Shown here piece by piece: positions 1 through 7,620 of a stretch of DNA of 12,430 nt. Under the pieces are notes generated by a model, which did no database searches, was not told the DNA's origin, and was given only the letters and a program-made list of their open reading frames with translations. The DNA comes from Bacteroidota bacterium (GTDB lineage: Bacteria > Bacteroidota > Bacteroidia > Chitinophagales > Chitinophagaceae), in the NCBI GenBank assembly GCA_005883855.1, contig VBAU01000037.1, positions 984-13,413 of the forward strand. Direction: 5' to 3'. A program made the position numbers and the translations under genes. Within the stretch, counting starts at the first letter, position 1; each line of letters begins with the position of its first letter.

Positions 1-520
1 AGCCGCTATACCACCGCGAATTTCTCCCTTCATTGCGCACCCGGACTGCTAATACGTTTTCTTCACCGTTTTGCTTCAGATAAGAAGTAAGATCATAAAA
101 AAAGGCAGTGTAGCCGTAGGGATGATTGCCGAGATGATGCTCGTTGATCCACACGTCGCTGTTCATATAAACGCCATCGAAGTAGATCGCAACTTTCTTA
201 TCCGCGACGTTGTTTAGTCGAAAATGTTTGCGATACCAGGCGGTTCCTCCAACAACATAGCCCGTAGACGTGGTGCCCACGCTCTTTGTAGTGAAGGGAC
301 CAATAACAGAATCGGATTGACCCGGAAGATCTTCTATGCTCCAATCATGCGGAAGCTCCACGACACGCCAGTTACCGTCGTTTGTAGTTTGTTTTTCTCC
401 GTCAATCATGTCGCCACGAAAAAATTTCCATGAAGAGTCAAATAAAATTTGCGAGCGTTGTGCTAAGGATGAGAAAACAAAAAAGACGCAAGGCAGGATG
501 ACAAGCAGTTGTTTTTTCAT
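1..520 (-). CDS. Secreted GH2 beta-galactosidase-type glycoside hydrolase, N-terminal part
   Basis: The reverse strand is open from an ATG at 520 to the window edge, giving 173 codons, so the gene is cut off and lacks its C-terminus here. It starts with a clear signal peptide (MKKQ, a hydrophobic stretch, then SSLA-Q) predicting export to the periplasm or cell surface. Next comes the jelly-roll sugar-binding domain typical of family 2 glycosidases: WRVVELPHDWSIED near residues 50-63, then GTAWYRKHFRL, FDGVYMNSDVWIN and LGNHPYGYTAFFYDLT. In this family the immunoglobulin-like and TIM-barrel catalytic domains follow, so the active-site glutamates lie off the window. Likely role: removal of terminal beta-linked sugars during polysaccharide breakdown. 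Exact specificity cannot be read from this part. A weak -7-like TACTTTTA lies at 556-549. The family is certain enough; the substrate is inferred. Confidence 0.9.
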   Translation of the reverse strand, partial: MKKQLLVILPCVFFVFSSLAQRSQILFDSSWKFFRGDMIDGEKQTTNDGNWRVVELPHDWSIEDLPGQSDSVIGPFTTKSVGTTSTGYVVGGTAWYRKHFRLNNVADKKVAIYFDGVYMNSDVWINEHHLGNHPYGYTAFFYDLTSYLKQNGEENVLAVRVRNEGRNSRWYSG

Positions 521-567
521 AATGGCAATTGTTAGAGCTAAGATATTATAAAAGTATCGGCTAACAT

Positions 568-846
568 TTATTCATTAGGGACGAATAATATTTCTAATTC
601 GTCAGAATTACACTGGTATTTTTTTTCTATTTCATAGCCCACCGCTTCAATGAGTGAAGAGGGCCTGTCCTCGTTAATTGTCCAATTACAATCGTTAAGC
701 GATAAATAACCGAATGATACTCCACCCAGCACCACGTGAAAAGAAAACGGTTTTCCGTTTTCGTCCGTCTTTTCAGATGGATTTACCCAACCTACATATT
801 TCTTTCCCTCAACTTCGAATGAAATATCAAGGATGTTTTCTTCCAT
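568..846 (-). CDS. Small hypothetical protein (92 aa)
   Basis: A 92-residue reading frame lies on the same strand as the GH2 gene and ends 47 bases before its start. I do not recognise a family. It has no signal peptide and no membrane segment. The sequence is acidic with alternating hydrophobic and polar residues (DISFEVEGKKYVGWVNP, then PFSFHVVLGGVSFGYLSLN), suggesting a small beta-rich cytosolic domain with a C-terminal alpha/beta part (SLIEAVGYEIEKKY, LEILFVPNE). Codon use resembles its neighbours and no overlapping frame makes a better protein, so I take it as real. It resembles in style the two orphan proteins near 8.0-8.6 kb (short, charged, cytosolic), but I see no direct homology to them. 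Confidence 0.7.
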   Translation of the reverse strand: MEENILDISFEVEGKKYVGWVNPSEKTDENGKPFSFHVVLGGVSFGYLSLNDCNWTINEDRPSSLIEAVGYEIEKKYQCNSDELEILFVPNE

Positions 847-900
847 GGTCAGACATTGCTTTTTAGATTCAAACTACGTAGCATAAAAAAGTCACGAAGA

Positions 901-944
901 TTATTTGAGTGTGCACTGCGTAATGGAGTTACGAATTCAAATAA
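901..944. repeat. Nested inverted repeat after the DUF418 gene
   Basis: Outer arms TTATTTGA (901-908) and TCAAATAA (937-944) are perfectly complementary. They enclose inner arms CGTAA (919-923) and TTACG (929-933) around a five-base loop. The element lies 20 bases beyond the DUF418 stop codon, between two genes on the minus strand. It could be a transcript end structure, although no T-run follows directly on the minus strand. Confidence 0.45.
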
Positions 945-963
945 GTGCGGAATTTGGTCAAAT

Positions 964-2163
964 TTAAGTTTGAAAACGAACTGATGCCCGTTTTGCGATT
1001 GGGAATCGTTTGCGATATGTCAATTGTCTCCAAACCCATTCCACGGGCCCGTAGTAAAATTTAGCTAGCCACCATTTGCTGAACAGCCCCTGCAAGAAAT
1101 AAAATACAAGAGATACTAACCAAATCATGCCGAATGAAAACGCTCCCAGAAGGCCAAGGCCAATATTATAGAAGACTAAAACATAGAGAAGAGTTTCCAT
1201 CAAGTAGTTTGTGAGCGTCATCCGGCCCAGGTTGCGAAAAATATCCTTGAGCCAAATCGCCCTTTGCTTACTATACAGTTGCGCAATGCTCGTTGCATAA
1301 AAAATAGCCATTGACAATATCCCCGCCTTAATAAATGGGTATAGCACGGATCTTGGAAGGGATATCATTTCTTTATCGGCCAACACCTGCAGCGGTATGT
1401 AGATGATAGTGATCAACAATGTCCACTTCCAAATATTCTTTATGAACGAAATATTTTCATCGAGCTTTACCAGTAATTGCAGGCGCAAAATGTAATAACC
1501 CAATAAGAATCTCCCGAGCGTCTCACTCATGTCCCTCCATTCCACCCAGGTGTATATCCATTGGAACGGATAAGTTTTATAATTCGTGATGATAACTTGT
1601 TTCAATGAATCAAACTTGTACGCCTCGTAATACGCGTTTACAATCGAGTCACCGTTCACAGAATAACTCAACTTGTACTGTTGATAAAAACGAATAACGG
1701 CTGGCAAGACGAACAGGAAGAAAACAGAAGAAAGCAAAACGAACCTGTTGCTGCGTTTTCGGAATAGTAGTAAAAATATGCCCGTCATTGCATAAACATG
1801 GAGAATATCACCATTCCAGAATGCAAGATTGATACAGCCAAAAACAAACAACCAGAACATTCTGCGAAGAAAGAAGGGCGTCGAATTGATGTTCTTTTTT
1901 TCCAACCTCTCCATGATCACACCAAACCCGTATCCAAAAAGAATAGAAAACAACGTCATGAATTTATTCTCAATAAAGATGGTGTGTAGTTGATCCAACA
2001 GGTGATCAAATGCAGTTGCATGTGCGTCAATGATTGACTCTGGCACGTTATTGCTAAGCATGCTTGAAAAGTTGCCAAGCAATACGCCGAATAGTGCAAA
2101 GCCCCTCAACACATCGACGATAATAGTCCTGTCCTGCTGTTGTATGGGAAGTTGGCCGGTCAA
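964..2163 (-). CDS. DUF418 family (YeiB-like) integral membrane protein
   Basis: This 399-residue protein carries the hallmarks of the DUF418/YeiB family. Near the N-terminus is DVLRGFALFGVLLGN (residues about 17-31), followed by NKFMTLFSILFGYGFG. Near the C-terminus is the signature YYGPVEWVWRQLTY. In between are many hydrophobic stretches, consistent with eight to ten membrane helices in the inner membrane. The molecular role of the family is not firmly established; transport or acyltransferase-like roles have been suggested. It begins 53 bases after the stop of the GGT-like gene on the same strand, with no visible terminator between, so the two are probably co-transcribed. Length is normal for the family, and the first ATG is used because the family motif follows it at the usual distance. 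Family assignment is strong; function is open. Confidence 0.92.
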   Translation of the reverse strand: MTGQLPIQQQDRTIIVDVLRGFALFGVLLGNFSSMLSNNVPESIIDAHATAFDHLLDQLHTIFIENKFMTLFSILFGYGFGVIMERLEKKNINSTPFFLRRMFWLFVFGCINLAFWNGDILHVYAMTGIFLLLFRKRSNRFVLLSSVFFLFVLPAVIRFYQQYKLSYSVNGDSIVNAYYEAYKFDSLKQVIITNYKTYPFQWIYTWVEWRDMSETLGRFLLGYYILRLQLLVKLDENISFIKNIWKWTLLITIIYIPLQVLADKEMISLPRSVLYPFIKAGILSMAIFYATSIAQLYSKQRAIWLKDIFRNLGRMTLTNYLMETLLYVLVFYNIGLGLLGAFSFGMIWLVSLVFYFLQGLFSKWWLAKFYYGPVEWVWRQLTYRKRFPIAKRASVRFQT

Positions 2164-2216
2164 TTATGGAGTATTCGTTGAAGTTGTTTCTCTCTGACAG
2201 AGGTTATGGCCTTGAA

Positions 2217-4061
2217 CTACCACCCGATCCCATAATCTTCGCCGTGGTTGCTGCTACCTCCCCAAAGAGTTCCATGCTTCCAATCGAAATAAATGGCATT
2301 GATGGGACCTGATGTACGATCTTCAAAACTTAATTTATATCCCATCTTTTTCAGATCCCTTCTTATCCAGTCTGGAGTGTTCGAGTTGAGTAAAATGTTG
2401 CCTGGTTTTGGCTTTCGGTCGTCGGTTTTAGTTCCACCGAGCGACAGCCACAGTTGGTCGGTATTGATATTTGGTGCCTCAACAGCCTCTTGTACTGTCA
2501 TTCCGAATTCAACCATATTCAGAAAGAATTGTAGAAGGTTCTGATCCTGCGTGTCTCCTCCCTGCACAGCAAAAGTTAAAAAAGGTTTGCCATCTTTCAT
2601 AGCGAGTGTCGGAGTGAGTGTTACTCTCGGGCGCTTTCCCGGTTCCACTACATTGAAAGGGTTTATCGATGGGTCGAGAACAAAGCTTTGCATACGCTGA
2701 CTCATACCCACACCCGTATGACCAGCGATACAGGCGGGCACCCAGCCGCCACTCGGCGTCACACTTACAACCCATCCTTCCTTATCTGCCGCTTCAACAG
2801 AAGTGGTTCCCCTGTGCAGGTCATCAAGATAATTTTCATCGACGGGTTCATCGTTAAACGCCACAAAACCCCTTTCCTTCATGACTTGCAAATAAGGATT
2901 TGTTTTGCCTTCAAAGGGATACGGATCACCAGGGCCAATTTTGGGATCGTTTTTTTCCAAGTTGATAACGCTTGCTCTTTGCTTTGCATATTCTTTCGAT
3001 AATAATCCTTTGATCGGTTCTTCAGGAGCAAAATATGGGTCCCCATAATAAAAGTCGCGATCGGCAAAAGCGAGACTCATAGTTTGATACAACGTGTGGA
3101 TATATCGCGTTGAATTATATCCCATGCTTTTGAGATCAAAATTTTCCAGGATGTTTAGCGCCTGCAACATGGCCGGGCCCTGCGACCATTGCTGCAATTT
3201 GTACACATCAATCCCTTTGTAATTCGTTTTTAGTGGCTCTTCCTGCAAAACTTTCCACTTGGCAAGATCTTCCATTGTAATCAGGCCACCCTGTTCCTGG
3301 CAACCTCTCACAAATTCTTTGGCGATATCACCTTTGTAAAACCGATCATAAGCAGCATAGATAGCTTCTTTGCGATTTTTTCCTTTTTTCAATGCTTCCT
3401 GTTCCGCATCAACCATTTTTTGCAAGGTTTGCAAAAGGTCTGCTTGTTTAAATATTTCTCCACCCTCCGGTGCTTCCCACTGTTGACCTGCGTGTGGTAA
3501 CAGAACTGCTTTTGAGTATGGCCACTGCTTGATCCGTTCTTTATTTCTTTCAATGCTCGCCGCCGTTTCCTGCTCCATGGGATATCCTTCCGCCATTTGC
3601 ATGGCCGGCGCCAACACCTGTTTCAAACTCATCGTTCCATACTCGGCCAACATGGTGCACAAGCCTCCTGGCGTGCCGGGCGTTACGGCAGCCAATGGTC
3701 CGTACTCCGGTGGATAATTGTAGCCTTTACTTTTGAAGTAGTCTGCTGTAGCACCGGTTGGTGCGATGCCCAAAGCGTTTATTGCAATTACCTTTTTAGT
3801 TTTTGGATTATAGATTAGTGCCTGTGTTTCGCCACCCCAACTCAATACGTCCCACATAGTGCAACCAGCAGCTAACATTGCGCAAGTCGCATCCACAGCA
3901 TTTCCACCCTGGGTAAATATCATCGCGCCAGCGTTGGCAGAAAGAGGTTTGCCTGTTATGGCCATCCAGTTTTTTCCATGAAGAGGTGGCTTTTGTGTTT
4001 TTTGTGCCATGGTGACCAGACTTAAGAATGTTAAGGTTAAGGTTAAGAGAGAGCCTCTCAT
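2217..4061 (-). CDS. Gamma-glutamyltransferase-like Ntn hydrolase, periplasmic
   Basis: This 614-residue protein has a signal peptide (hydrophobic residues 4-17, MA-Q cleavage near 19-20) and spans the whole gamma-glutamyltransferase fold. GGNAVDA lies at 52-58, the PGTPGG turn at 128-133, and GTTSVEAADKEG at 418-429. T419 aligns with the threonine nucleophile that forms the new N-terminus after self-cleavage. PTLAMKDGKP (484-493), QGGDTQ (500-505) and FGMTVQEAVEAP (519-530) complete the small subunit. Canonical enzymes bind the glutamyl carboxylate with an Arg in a DGRE-type motif and a Ser-Ser pair in SSMSPT. Here those positions read NALGIAP (95-101) and VTLTPT (480-485). I infer a divergent GGT-family hydrolase whose substrate may not be glutathione. 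It is first in a unit with the DUF418 gene. A weak -7-like TAACTTTA lies at 4088-4081. Confidence 0.93.
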   Translation of the reverse strand: MRGSLLTLTLTFLSLVTMAQKTQKPPLHGKNWMAITGKPLSANAGAMIFTQGGNAVDATCAMLAAGCTMWDVLSWGGETQALIYNPKTKKVIAINALGIAPTGATADYFKSKGYNYPPEYGPLAAVTPGTPGGLCTMLAEYGTMSLKQVLAPAMQMAEGYPMEQETAASIERNKERIKQWPYSKAVLLPHAGQQWEAPEGGEIFKQADLLQTLQKMVDAEQEALKKGKNRKEAIYAAYDRFYKGDIAKEFVRGCQEQGGLITMEDLAKWKVLQEEPLKTNYKGIDVYKLQQWSQGPAMLQALNILENFDLKSMGYNSTRYIHTLYQTMSLAFADRDFYYGDPYFAPEEPIKGLLSKEYAKQRASVINLEKNDPKIGPGDPYPFEGKTNPYLQVMKERGFVAFNDEPVDENYLDDLHRGTTSVEAADKEGWVVSVTPSGGWVPACIAGHTGVGMSQRMQSFVLDPSINPFNVVEPGKRPRVTLTPTLAMKDGKPFLTFAVQGGDTQDQNLLQFFLNMVEFGMTVQEAVEAPNINTDQLWLSLGGTKTDDRKPKPGNILLNSNTPDWIRRDLKKMGYKLSFEDRTSGPINAIYFDWKHGTLWGGSSNHGEDYGIGW

Positions 4062-4276
4062 AAAACAATAATTTTGGTTCTAAAGTTAGTGCAGTTCGCA
4101 TTAAAACTGTCTTTGATGATTTTCGAATGGAACACTTTTCGTCACATCCCTTGGAGGGCGTCAAACATTGCGCAGGAATCTTCGAAAGGGGGTGGGGAAA
4201 AAGAATTCACACTGATATCATCAAATCCCTTTATGAGATAAGTTCGTAAATAAGTTCCCCAAAACACTGCTACATT

Positions 4277-4795
4277 ATGCAATCCAAAAAAATTTTATTC
4301 GCCAGCATTCCCGCCGATGGACATTTCAACCCATGACGGGTATGGCCATGGAATTGAAGGAACAGGGGCACGATGTGCGATGGTACACAAGCAAAATGTT
4401 TGAAGGAAAACTAACAAAACTTGGGATAATACATTACCCGTTTAAGACGGCGCTTGAAGCCAACCAGTTTAATGCCGACGAATTATTTCCGGAAAGAAAA
4501 AAATTCAAATCTGAGTTCCGCGACTCAAATTTGATCTGAAACATTTCTTTATCTACCGTGCACCTGAGTACTTTCAAGACATCAGATTTGTGCAAGAATT
4601 GGTTTTTTCAAACTGGGGATAAATTTGAAAACTGAAAAGCCGACCACTGAAAAAATAAACGAATCAGTAAATAAAATTCTTTCAGACTCTCAATACAGAA
4701 AAAACGTATCGAAGTTGAGGGATGAATTCAAACTGTATGATAGCAAGAAGCTTTGCGCCAATTATATTTTAGATGCGTCAACCAGTTCCGTTTAA
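4277..4795 (+). pseudogene. Remnant of an MGT-type UDP-sugar glycosyltransferase
   Basis: The frame from ATG 4277 reads MQSKKILFASIPADGHFNP, the classic start of macrolide-type GT1 glycosyltransferases, then hits TGA at 4334. One missing base there would restore NPLTGMAMELKEQGHDVRWY in the next frame, which stops at 4539. A third frame from about 4521 continues with FDLKHFFIYRAPEYFQDI and stops at 4620-4622. From about 4616 a further frame gives GINLKTEKPTTEKINESV through LCANYI to a stop at 4793-4795, matching the family C-terminus. Only about 170 codons are represented, whereas the family has roughly 400-430. The middle, including the donor-binding HGS/EAL region, is absent. This indicates two frameshifts plus a large internal deletion. 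The enzyme would have glycosylated small molecules or lipids; no function is expected now. Confidence 0.88.
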
Positions 4796-5089
4796 TTCTT
4801 ATCGTTCTGCTGAATCTCGCGATATGGCTGATTCGAAAAAATTTGAATCCCGTTGTTAGCATGAGAATGTAATCGCGAACCTGCACAAGCCCATTGCAAC
4901 ACGTCGGTTAGACCTCGAAAAAATAGATACAGCAATGCATTTATAAACGGAAAAGAGTAACATCCGAAATCTATCTTCCGAAGATTTCTTAGAAATAGTA
5001 CGAACAACTGAGAAATAATAACGCGCAACCTGCTGGCGTTGGGCTCATGGCACAGTTTTGTGTTATTTTTAAGAACCCAAATCCAATCT
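4796..5089. other. Intergenic stretch without a supported gene
   Basis: About 290 bases lie between the glycosyltransferase remnant and the DUF4382 gene. A 78-codon frame on the minus strand has no recognisable domain and no compositional support. The only structure I see is an imperfectly positioned hairpin with seven-base arms GAAATCT (4966-4972) and AGATTTC (4982-4988). A weak -7-like TATTTTTA at 5064-5071 lies close before the DUF4382 start. Confidence 0.5.
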
Positions 5090-5596
5090 ATGAAAACGAC
5101 ACGTCTGCTGGTTGCCCTGTTTCTTGCATTACCGTTTATTTATTCGTGCAAGAAAGAACAAAAGAACTCTCCTGTTCACATGTATCTTACCGACGTTCCA
5201 ACACTGTACGATTCGGTTAAGATCCATGTCAAAAAAATTGAAGTAAACATCTTTCATGATTCAACTACCTGGATTCCGATCAACACGAAGGATACTGTTG
5301 TGAACCTGCTCGATCTCCAGGATGGTGTCACCATGCTAATCGCACAAGGAGTGGTACCCCAGGGAATACTGAAAGAAGTCCGTTTTATTTTGGGAGACGA
5401 TAATTATGTCGTAGTGAATGGCACATCGCATCCTTTGCAAGCGCCGAGCGCAGCCGCATCAGGACTAAAAATCAAAATAGATAAGCCACTGAACGAAGTA
5501 TTCAATGCATTCATATTCGACTTTGATGCGTCACAATCAATCACCGATGAAAATGGAATTTATCGTTTAGATCCTGTCATCATTCTTACACCTTAG
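5090..5596 (+). CDS. DUF4382 domain lipoprotein
   Basis: A start at 5090 gives 168 residues with a lipoprotein signal: MKTTRL, a hydrophobic core, and the lipobox IYSC with Cys20. An upstream start at 5039 would put 17 polar residues before the signal and is not favoured. The mature part matches DUF4382: VHMYLTDVPTLYDSVKIHV, then VEVN-type strands, WIPI, VVNLLDLQDGV, VPQGILKEVRFILGDDNYV and a GLKIKI strand. The family is a beta-sandwich domain of unknown function found in lipid-anchored proteins. Here it forms essentially the whole mature chain, ending just after the VIILTP strand. It is probably a single-gene transcript closed by the terminator at 5630-5660. The domain assignment is confident; the role at the envelope is unknown. 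Confidence 0.9.
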   Translation: MKTTRLLVALFLALPFIYSCKKEQKNSPVHMYLTDVPTLYDSVKIHVKKIEVNIFHDSTTWIPINTKDTVVNLLDLQDGVTMLIAQGVVPQGILKEVRFILGDDNYVVVNGTSHPLQAPSAAASGLKIKIDKPLNEVFNAFIFDFDASQSITDENGIYRLDPVIILTP

Positions 5597-5629
5597 TTGA
5601 CGAAGTTACCTTTGAGGTTTAGTTATATT

Positions 5630-5660
5630 AAGGGGTGGCCACGGCCATCCTTTTTCTTCT
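5630..5660 (+). terminator. Rho-independent terminator of the DUF4382 gene
   Basis: GGGTGGCC (5633-5640) pairs with GGCCATCC (5643-5650), with one G-T pair. A-T pairs extend the stem outward on both sides, and TTTTTCTTCT follows. It lies about 35 bases after the DUF4382 stop codon. Confidence 0.8.
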
Positions 5661-6001
5661 AGACAGGGGCCAAAACCTGCCAAAAAATGCTGCCTAATTT
5701 TCAGTAAAAAATATTTGTTCCCTACACCGTGGTTTACACTTGTTTAGATATGCATCGTATATTTCCTGAGGTTAAAAGCTATGTGATGCAGCATCGGAAG
5801 AGTATTTTAGAGGTGTTCTTTTGATTAGCAACAGCACAGAGTTCCGGCGATTGAAAAGCCCTAATGTCCGCACCCCCGGTAACCTGTTCGCTATTTCTCC
5901 TCCAATCCATGACAAATCCCGGTCCCGTGCTCCTATGGTGAATCATCTGTGATGAATCCAAACCCTGAGTGTCGGCATTGTTTTACTTAAAAGCTAAAAC
6001 G
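5661..6001. other. Gene-free stretch, possibly relic DNA
   Basis: No convincing gene lies between the DUF4382 terminator and the transglycosylase start. The first half is AT-rich. About 5830-5960 is noticeably richer in G and C and is open on the minus strand for 60 codons (ATG at 5961), with no signal peptide, domain or clear ribosome-binding site. That composition could mean a decayed gene fragment or a dispersed repeat. The promoter of the transglycosylase should lie in the right part, but I could not identify it. Confidence 0.5.
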
Positions 6002-6877
6002 ATGTTGAAAAGAAAACTTGCGAGAGCCAGCATGTTTGCAAATGGATTTGTTTTTTTTATTGCAACCGTAAACGGACGTAACGATCACCACCATGTTGAT
6101 TCTGCCGTTGCAGAAGTTGATCCCATCGTTCGTCAATTACAAGCCTTCGATTCTTCATTCACGAACCTGGGTGATTTTCCTTCCGACATACTAGCGAATG
6201 CGCCAAAAATTCGTCTGAGTCCATATGTGGCAAAATTTGTAAAGGATTACAACAGAAAAAATGACGAGGTTTTGCAAAGCATCAAAGACAGGAGCGCTTT
6301 TCATTTTGTGATGATAGATTCGATCTTTACCAAATATCATTTACCGGTCGAATTGAAATATCTCGCTGTAATAGAATCGGAATTAAACGACAAGGCCCGT
6401 TCTCGAGTGGGAGCTGTCGGACCGTGGCAGTTCATGCCTTCCACGGCGAGGGATCTGTCGTTGAAAATAAGAGGTAAGTATGATGAACGCAGGAGTTATT
6501 CTAAAAGCACAGTAGCCGCAGCAAAATATCTGAGGGATCTGTATGGACAATTTGGAGACTGGTTGCTGGTAATCGCCGCTTATAACAGTGGGCCGGGCAA
6601 GGTTTTGTACGCGATCAAGAAATCGGGAAGTCACAATTTTTGGGCCATTCAAAATTACCTGCCAGCGGAAACAAGAAGCCACGTAAAAAGGTTTATTGCT
6701 ACTCACTATTATTTTGAAGGTGATGGTGGAGTTACGACATTGACCAAAAAAGAAACGTCGGCATATAAAAACGCGCTGGTCGACTACTTTGCCAAACAAA
6801 GAGAATATCTGGAAAAAAATAAACTCAATGGAACTGACGTTACGATAACGACGGGAGCGGATTCCGAAAAAAAATAA
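6002..6877 (+). CDS. Periplasmic lytic transglycosylase (SLT/MltD-like)
   Basis: The enzyme cleaves the MurNAc-GlcNAc bond of peptidoglycan to form 1,6-anhydro ends, used in wall remodelling. From ATG 6002 it has 291 residues; a GTG at 5969 would add 11 residues before the basic MLKRK signal start and is less likely. The signal peptide ends near VNG (23-25). The SLT goose-lysozyme-like domain spans about 100-235. It contains AVIESELN with catalytic Glu125, then GAVGPWQFMPSTA (137-149) and IAAYNSGPG (191-199), plus a later helix with FIATHYYF. There are no LysM repeats, unlike typical MltD proteins, so it is a short single-domain form with a lysine-rich tail. It is not lipid-anchored, since no lipobox is visible. 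It converges on the next gene across a shared terminator. The family call is very secure. Confidence 0.94.
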   Translation: MLKRKLARASMFANGFVFFIATVNGRNDHHHVDSAVAEVDPIVRQLQAFDSSFTNLGDFPSDILANAPKIRLSPYVAKFVKDYNRKNDEVLQSIKDRSAFHFVMIDSIFTKYHLPVELKYLAVIESELNDKARSRVGAVGPWQFMPSTARDLSLKIRGKYDERRSYSKSTVAAAKYLRDLYGQFGDWLLVIAAYNSGPGKVLYAIKKSGSHNFWAIQNYLPAETRSHVKRFIATHYYFEGDGGVTTLTKKETSAYKNALVDYFAKQREYLEKNKLNGTDVTITTGADSEKK

Positions 6878-6906
6878 CGTCGACTAAGGACTTAGCTGAA
6901 AATAAA

Positions 6907-6942
6907 AGACCGCCCCTAAAATTGGGACGGTCTTTCTTATTT
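6907..6942. terminator. Bidirectional terminator between convergent genes
   Basis: AGACCGCCCC (6907-6916) pairs with GGGACGGTCT (6924-6933), with one C-A mismatch, around a seven-base loop. T-rich sequence follows on the plus strand, and on the minus strand the stem is followed by TTTTATT. It lies between the transglycosylase stop and the stop of the convergent gene, so it can serve both. Confidence 0.82.
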
Positions 6943-6949
6943 AAAAAAA

Positions 6950-7381
6950 TTAGAAGCGCCTGTCGCGGCCTTGTCCATCATGTTGATCGTAGCCGCGCCC
7001 GTTCTGTTGGCCGTAGCCATGACCGTCTCTGTCGCGGCTATTCCAATCGCGTCCAAATCCTGATTGAATAATTTGCAACTGGCCAAAGCGGTCGACATTA
7101 ATCTGCACATCATTATTCCTAAGTTGGAATGAAGATGATGCCACAATTCTTTTGCTTCTCATCAGGAACCCGGGTCTCACCTGGTATACCTGGATGTTGT
7201 GCCCGCCATTAAACAGGTTGGAAATGCTGACAGTATTGCCATAGTTAGGCATATAGTGTCTTCCGTCGATAACGATTTCAAAGGTCTTCGCTGATGTTAC
7301 CGTTACTGTCGGTCTTCGATCAGCGGCAAACATTGCCACGGTACACATTAAACCTAAAACAAGGGTAAAAATCTTTTTCAT
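6950..7381 (-). CDS. Secreted small protein with Gly/Asp/Arg-rich tail
   Basis: The product is 143 residues with a signal peptide (MKKIFTLVLGLM, cleavage near MFA-A, residue 19). The mature N-terminal half reads as a compact beta domain: RRPTVTVTSAKTFEIVIDG, ISNLFNGGHNIQVYQV, then SSSFQLRNNDVQINVDRFG. From about residue 110 the chain becomes low-complexity, dominated by Gly, Asp, Arg, Gln and His (GRDWNSRDRDGHGYGQQNGR), probably disordered and hydrophilic. I recognise the style as one common in Chitinophagaceae secreted proteins, sometimes joined to a DUF4476 domain, which is absent here. Function is unknown; a periplasmic or surface binding role is only a guess. It has a leader of roughly 90 bases containing a stable hairpin (7406-7432). 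It shares a terminator with the transglycosylase. Confidence 0.85.
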   Translation of the reverse strand: MKKIFTLVLGLMCTVAMFAADRRPTVTVTSAKTFEIVIDGRHYMPNYGNTVSISNLFNGGHNIQVYQVRPGFLMRSKRIVASSSFQLRNNDVQINVDRFGQLQIIQSGFGRDWNSRDRDGHGYGQQNGRGYDQHDGQGRDRRF

Positions 7382-7405
7382 CTTATTAAATTTTATTTAT
7401 TGGTT

Positions 7406-7432
7406 CCTGCAGGCTGACCGGAAAGCCGCAGG
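7406..7432 (-). promoter_or_regulatory. Hairpin in the leader of the 6950-7381 gene
   Basis: CCTGC-A-GGCT (7406-7415) pairs with AGCCGCAGG (7424-7432), giving nine base pairs with a single bulged A around an eight-base loop. It lies 25 to 51 bases upstream of the ATG at 7381. Further upstream a minus-strand TTACTTTG (7485-7478) matches seven of eight bases of the -7 consensus, which would put the hairpin inside the 5' leader. Read on the plus strand it is followed by T-rich sequence, but no plus-strand gene precedes it. Confidence 0.4.
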
Positions 7433-7620
7433 GAATTTTGTTTTTCATTTTCCGGTTGTGCATTATTTATTCAAAGTAAATGCCACCGTGCCGAATTTTT
7501 GGGAAGGAATCGTTAAGCCCATTGTTATTTATAGTTAATGGAAATTTCAAAATGTTAATGACACCAGACGGAATTTTCTTACTCTTGGCATATGTTTTTC
7601 TTTATATTAGAAAAAGATTT

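Noticed and set aside
2509..4164. Several frames of 60-118 codons on both strands around the GGT-like gene
   Set aside because: They lie inside or across a strongly supported 614-codon gene and have shadow-like composition.
4792..5028. A 78-codon minus-strand frame
   Set aside because: It starts in AT-rich DNA, has no recognisable features and overlaps the end of the glycosyltransferase remnant.
5779..5961. A 60-codon minus-strand frame before the transglycosylase
   Set aside because: No domain, signal or ribosome site; composition suggests relic or repeat DNA, so it is described as a gene-free stretch instead.
6383..6799. A 138-codon minus-strand frame opposite the transglycosylase
   Set aside because: It is the antisense shadow of the SLT domain.
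7480..7620. N-terminal extension of the small basic protein with a hydrophobic stretch
   Set aside because: The extension has no similarity in style to the rest and the ATG at 7621 starts a typical lysine-rich head.
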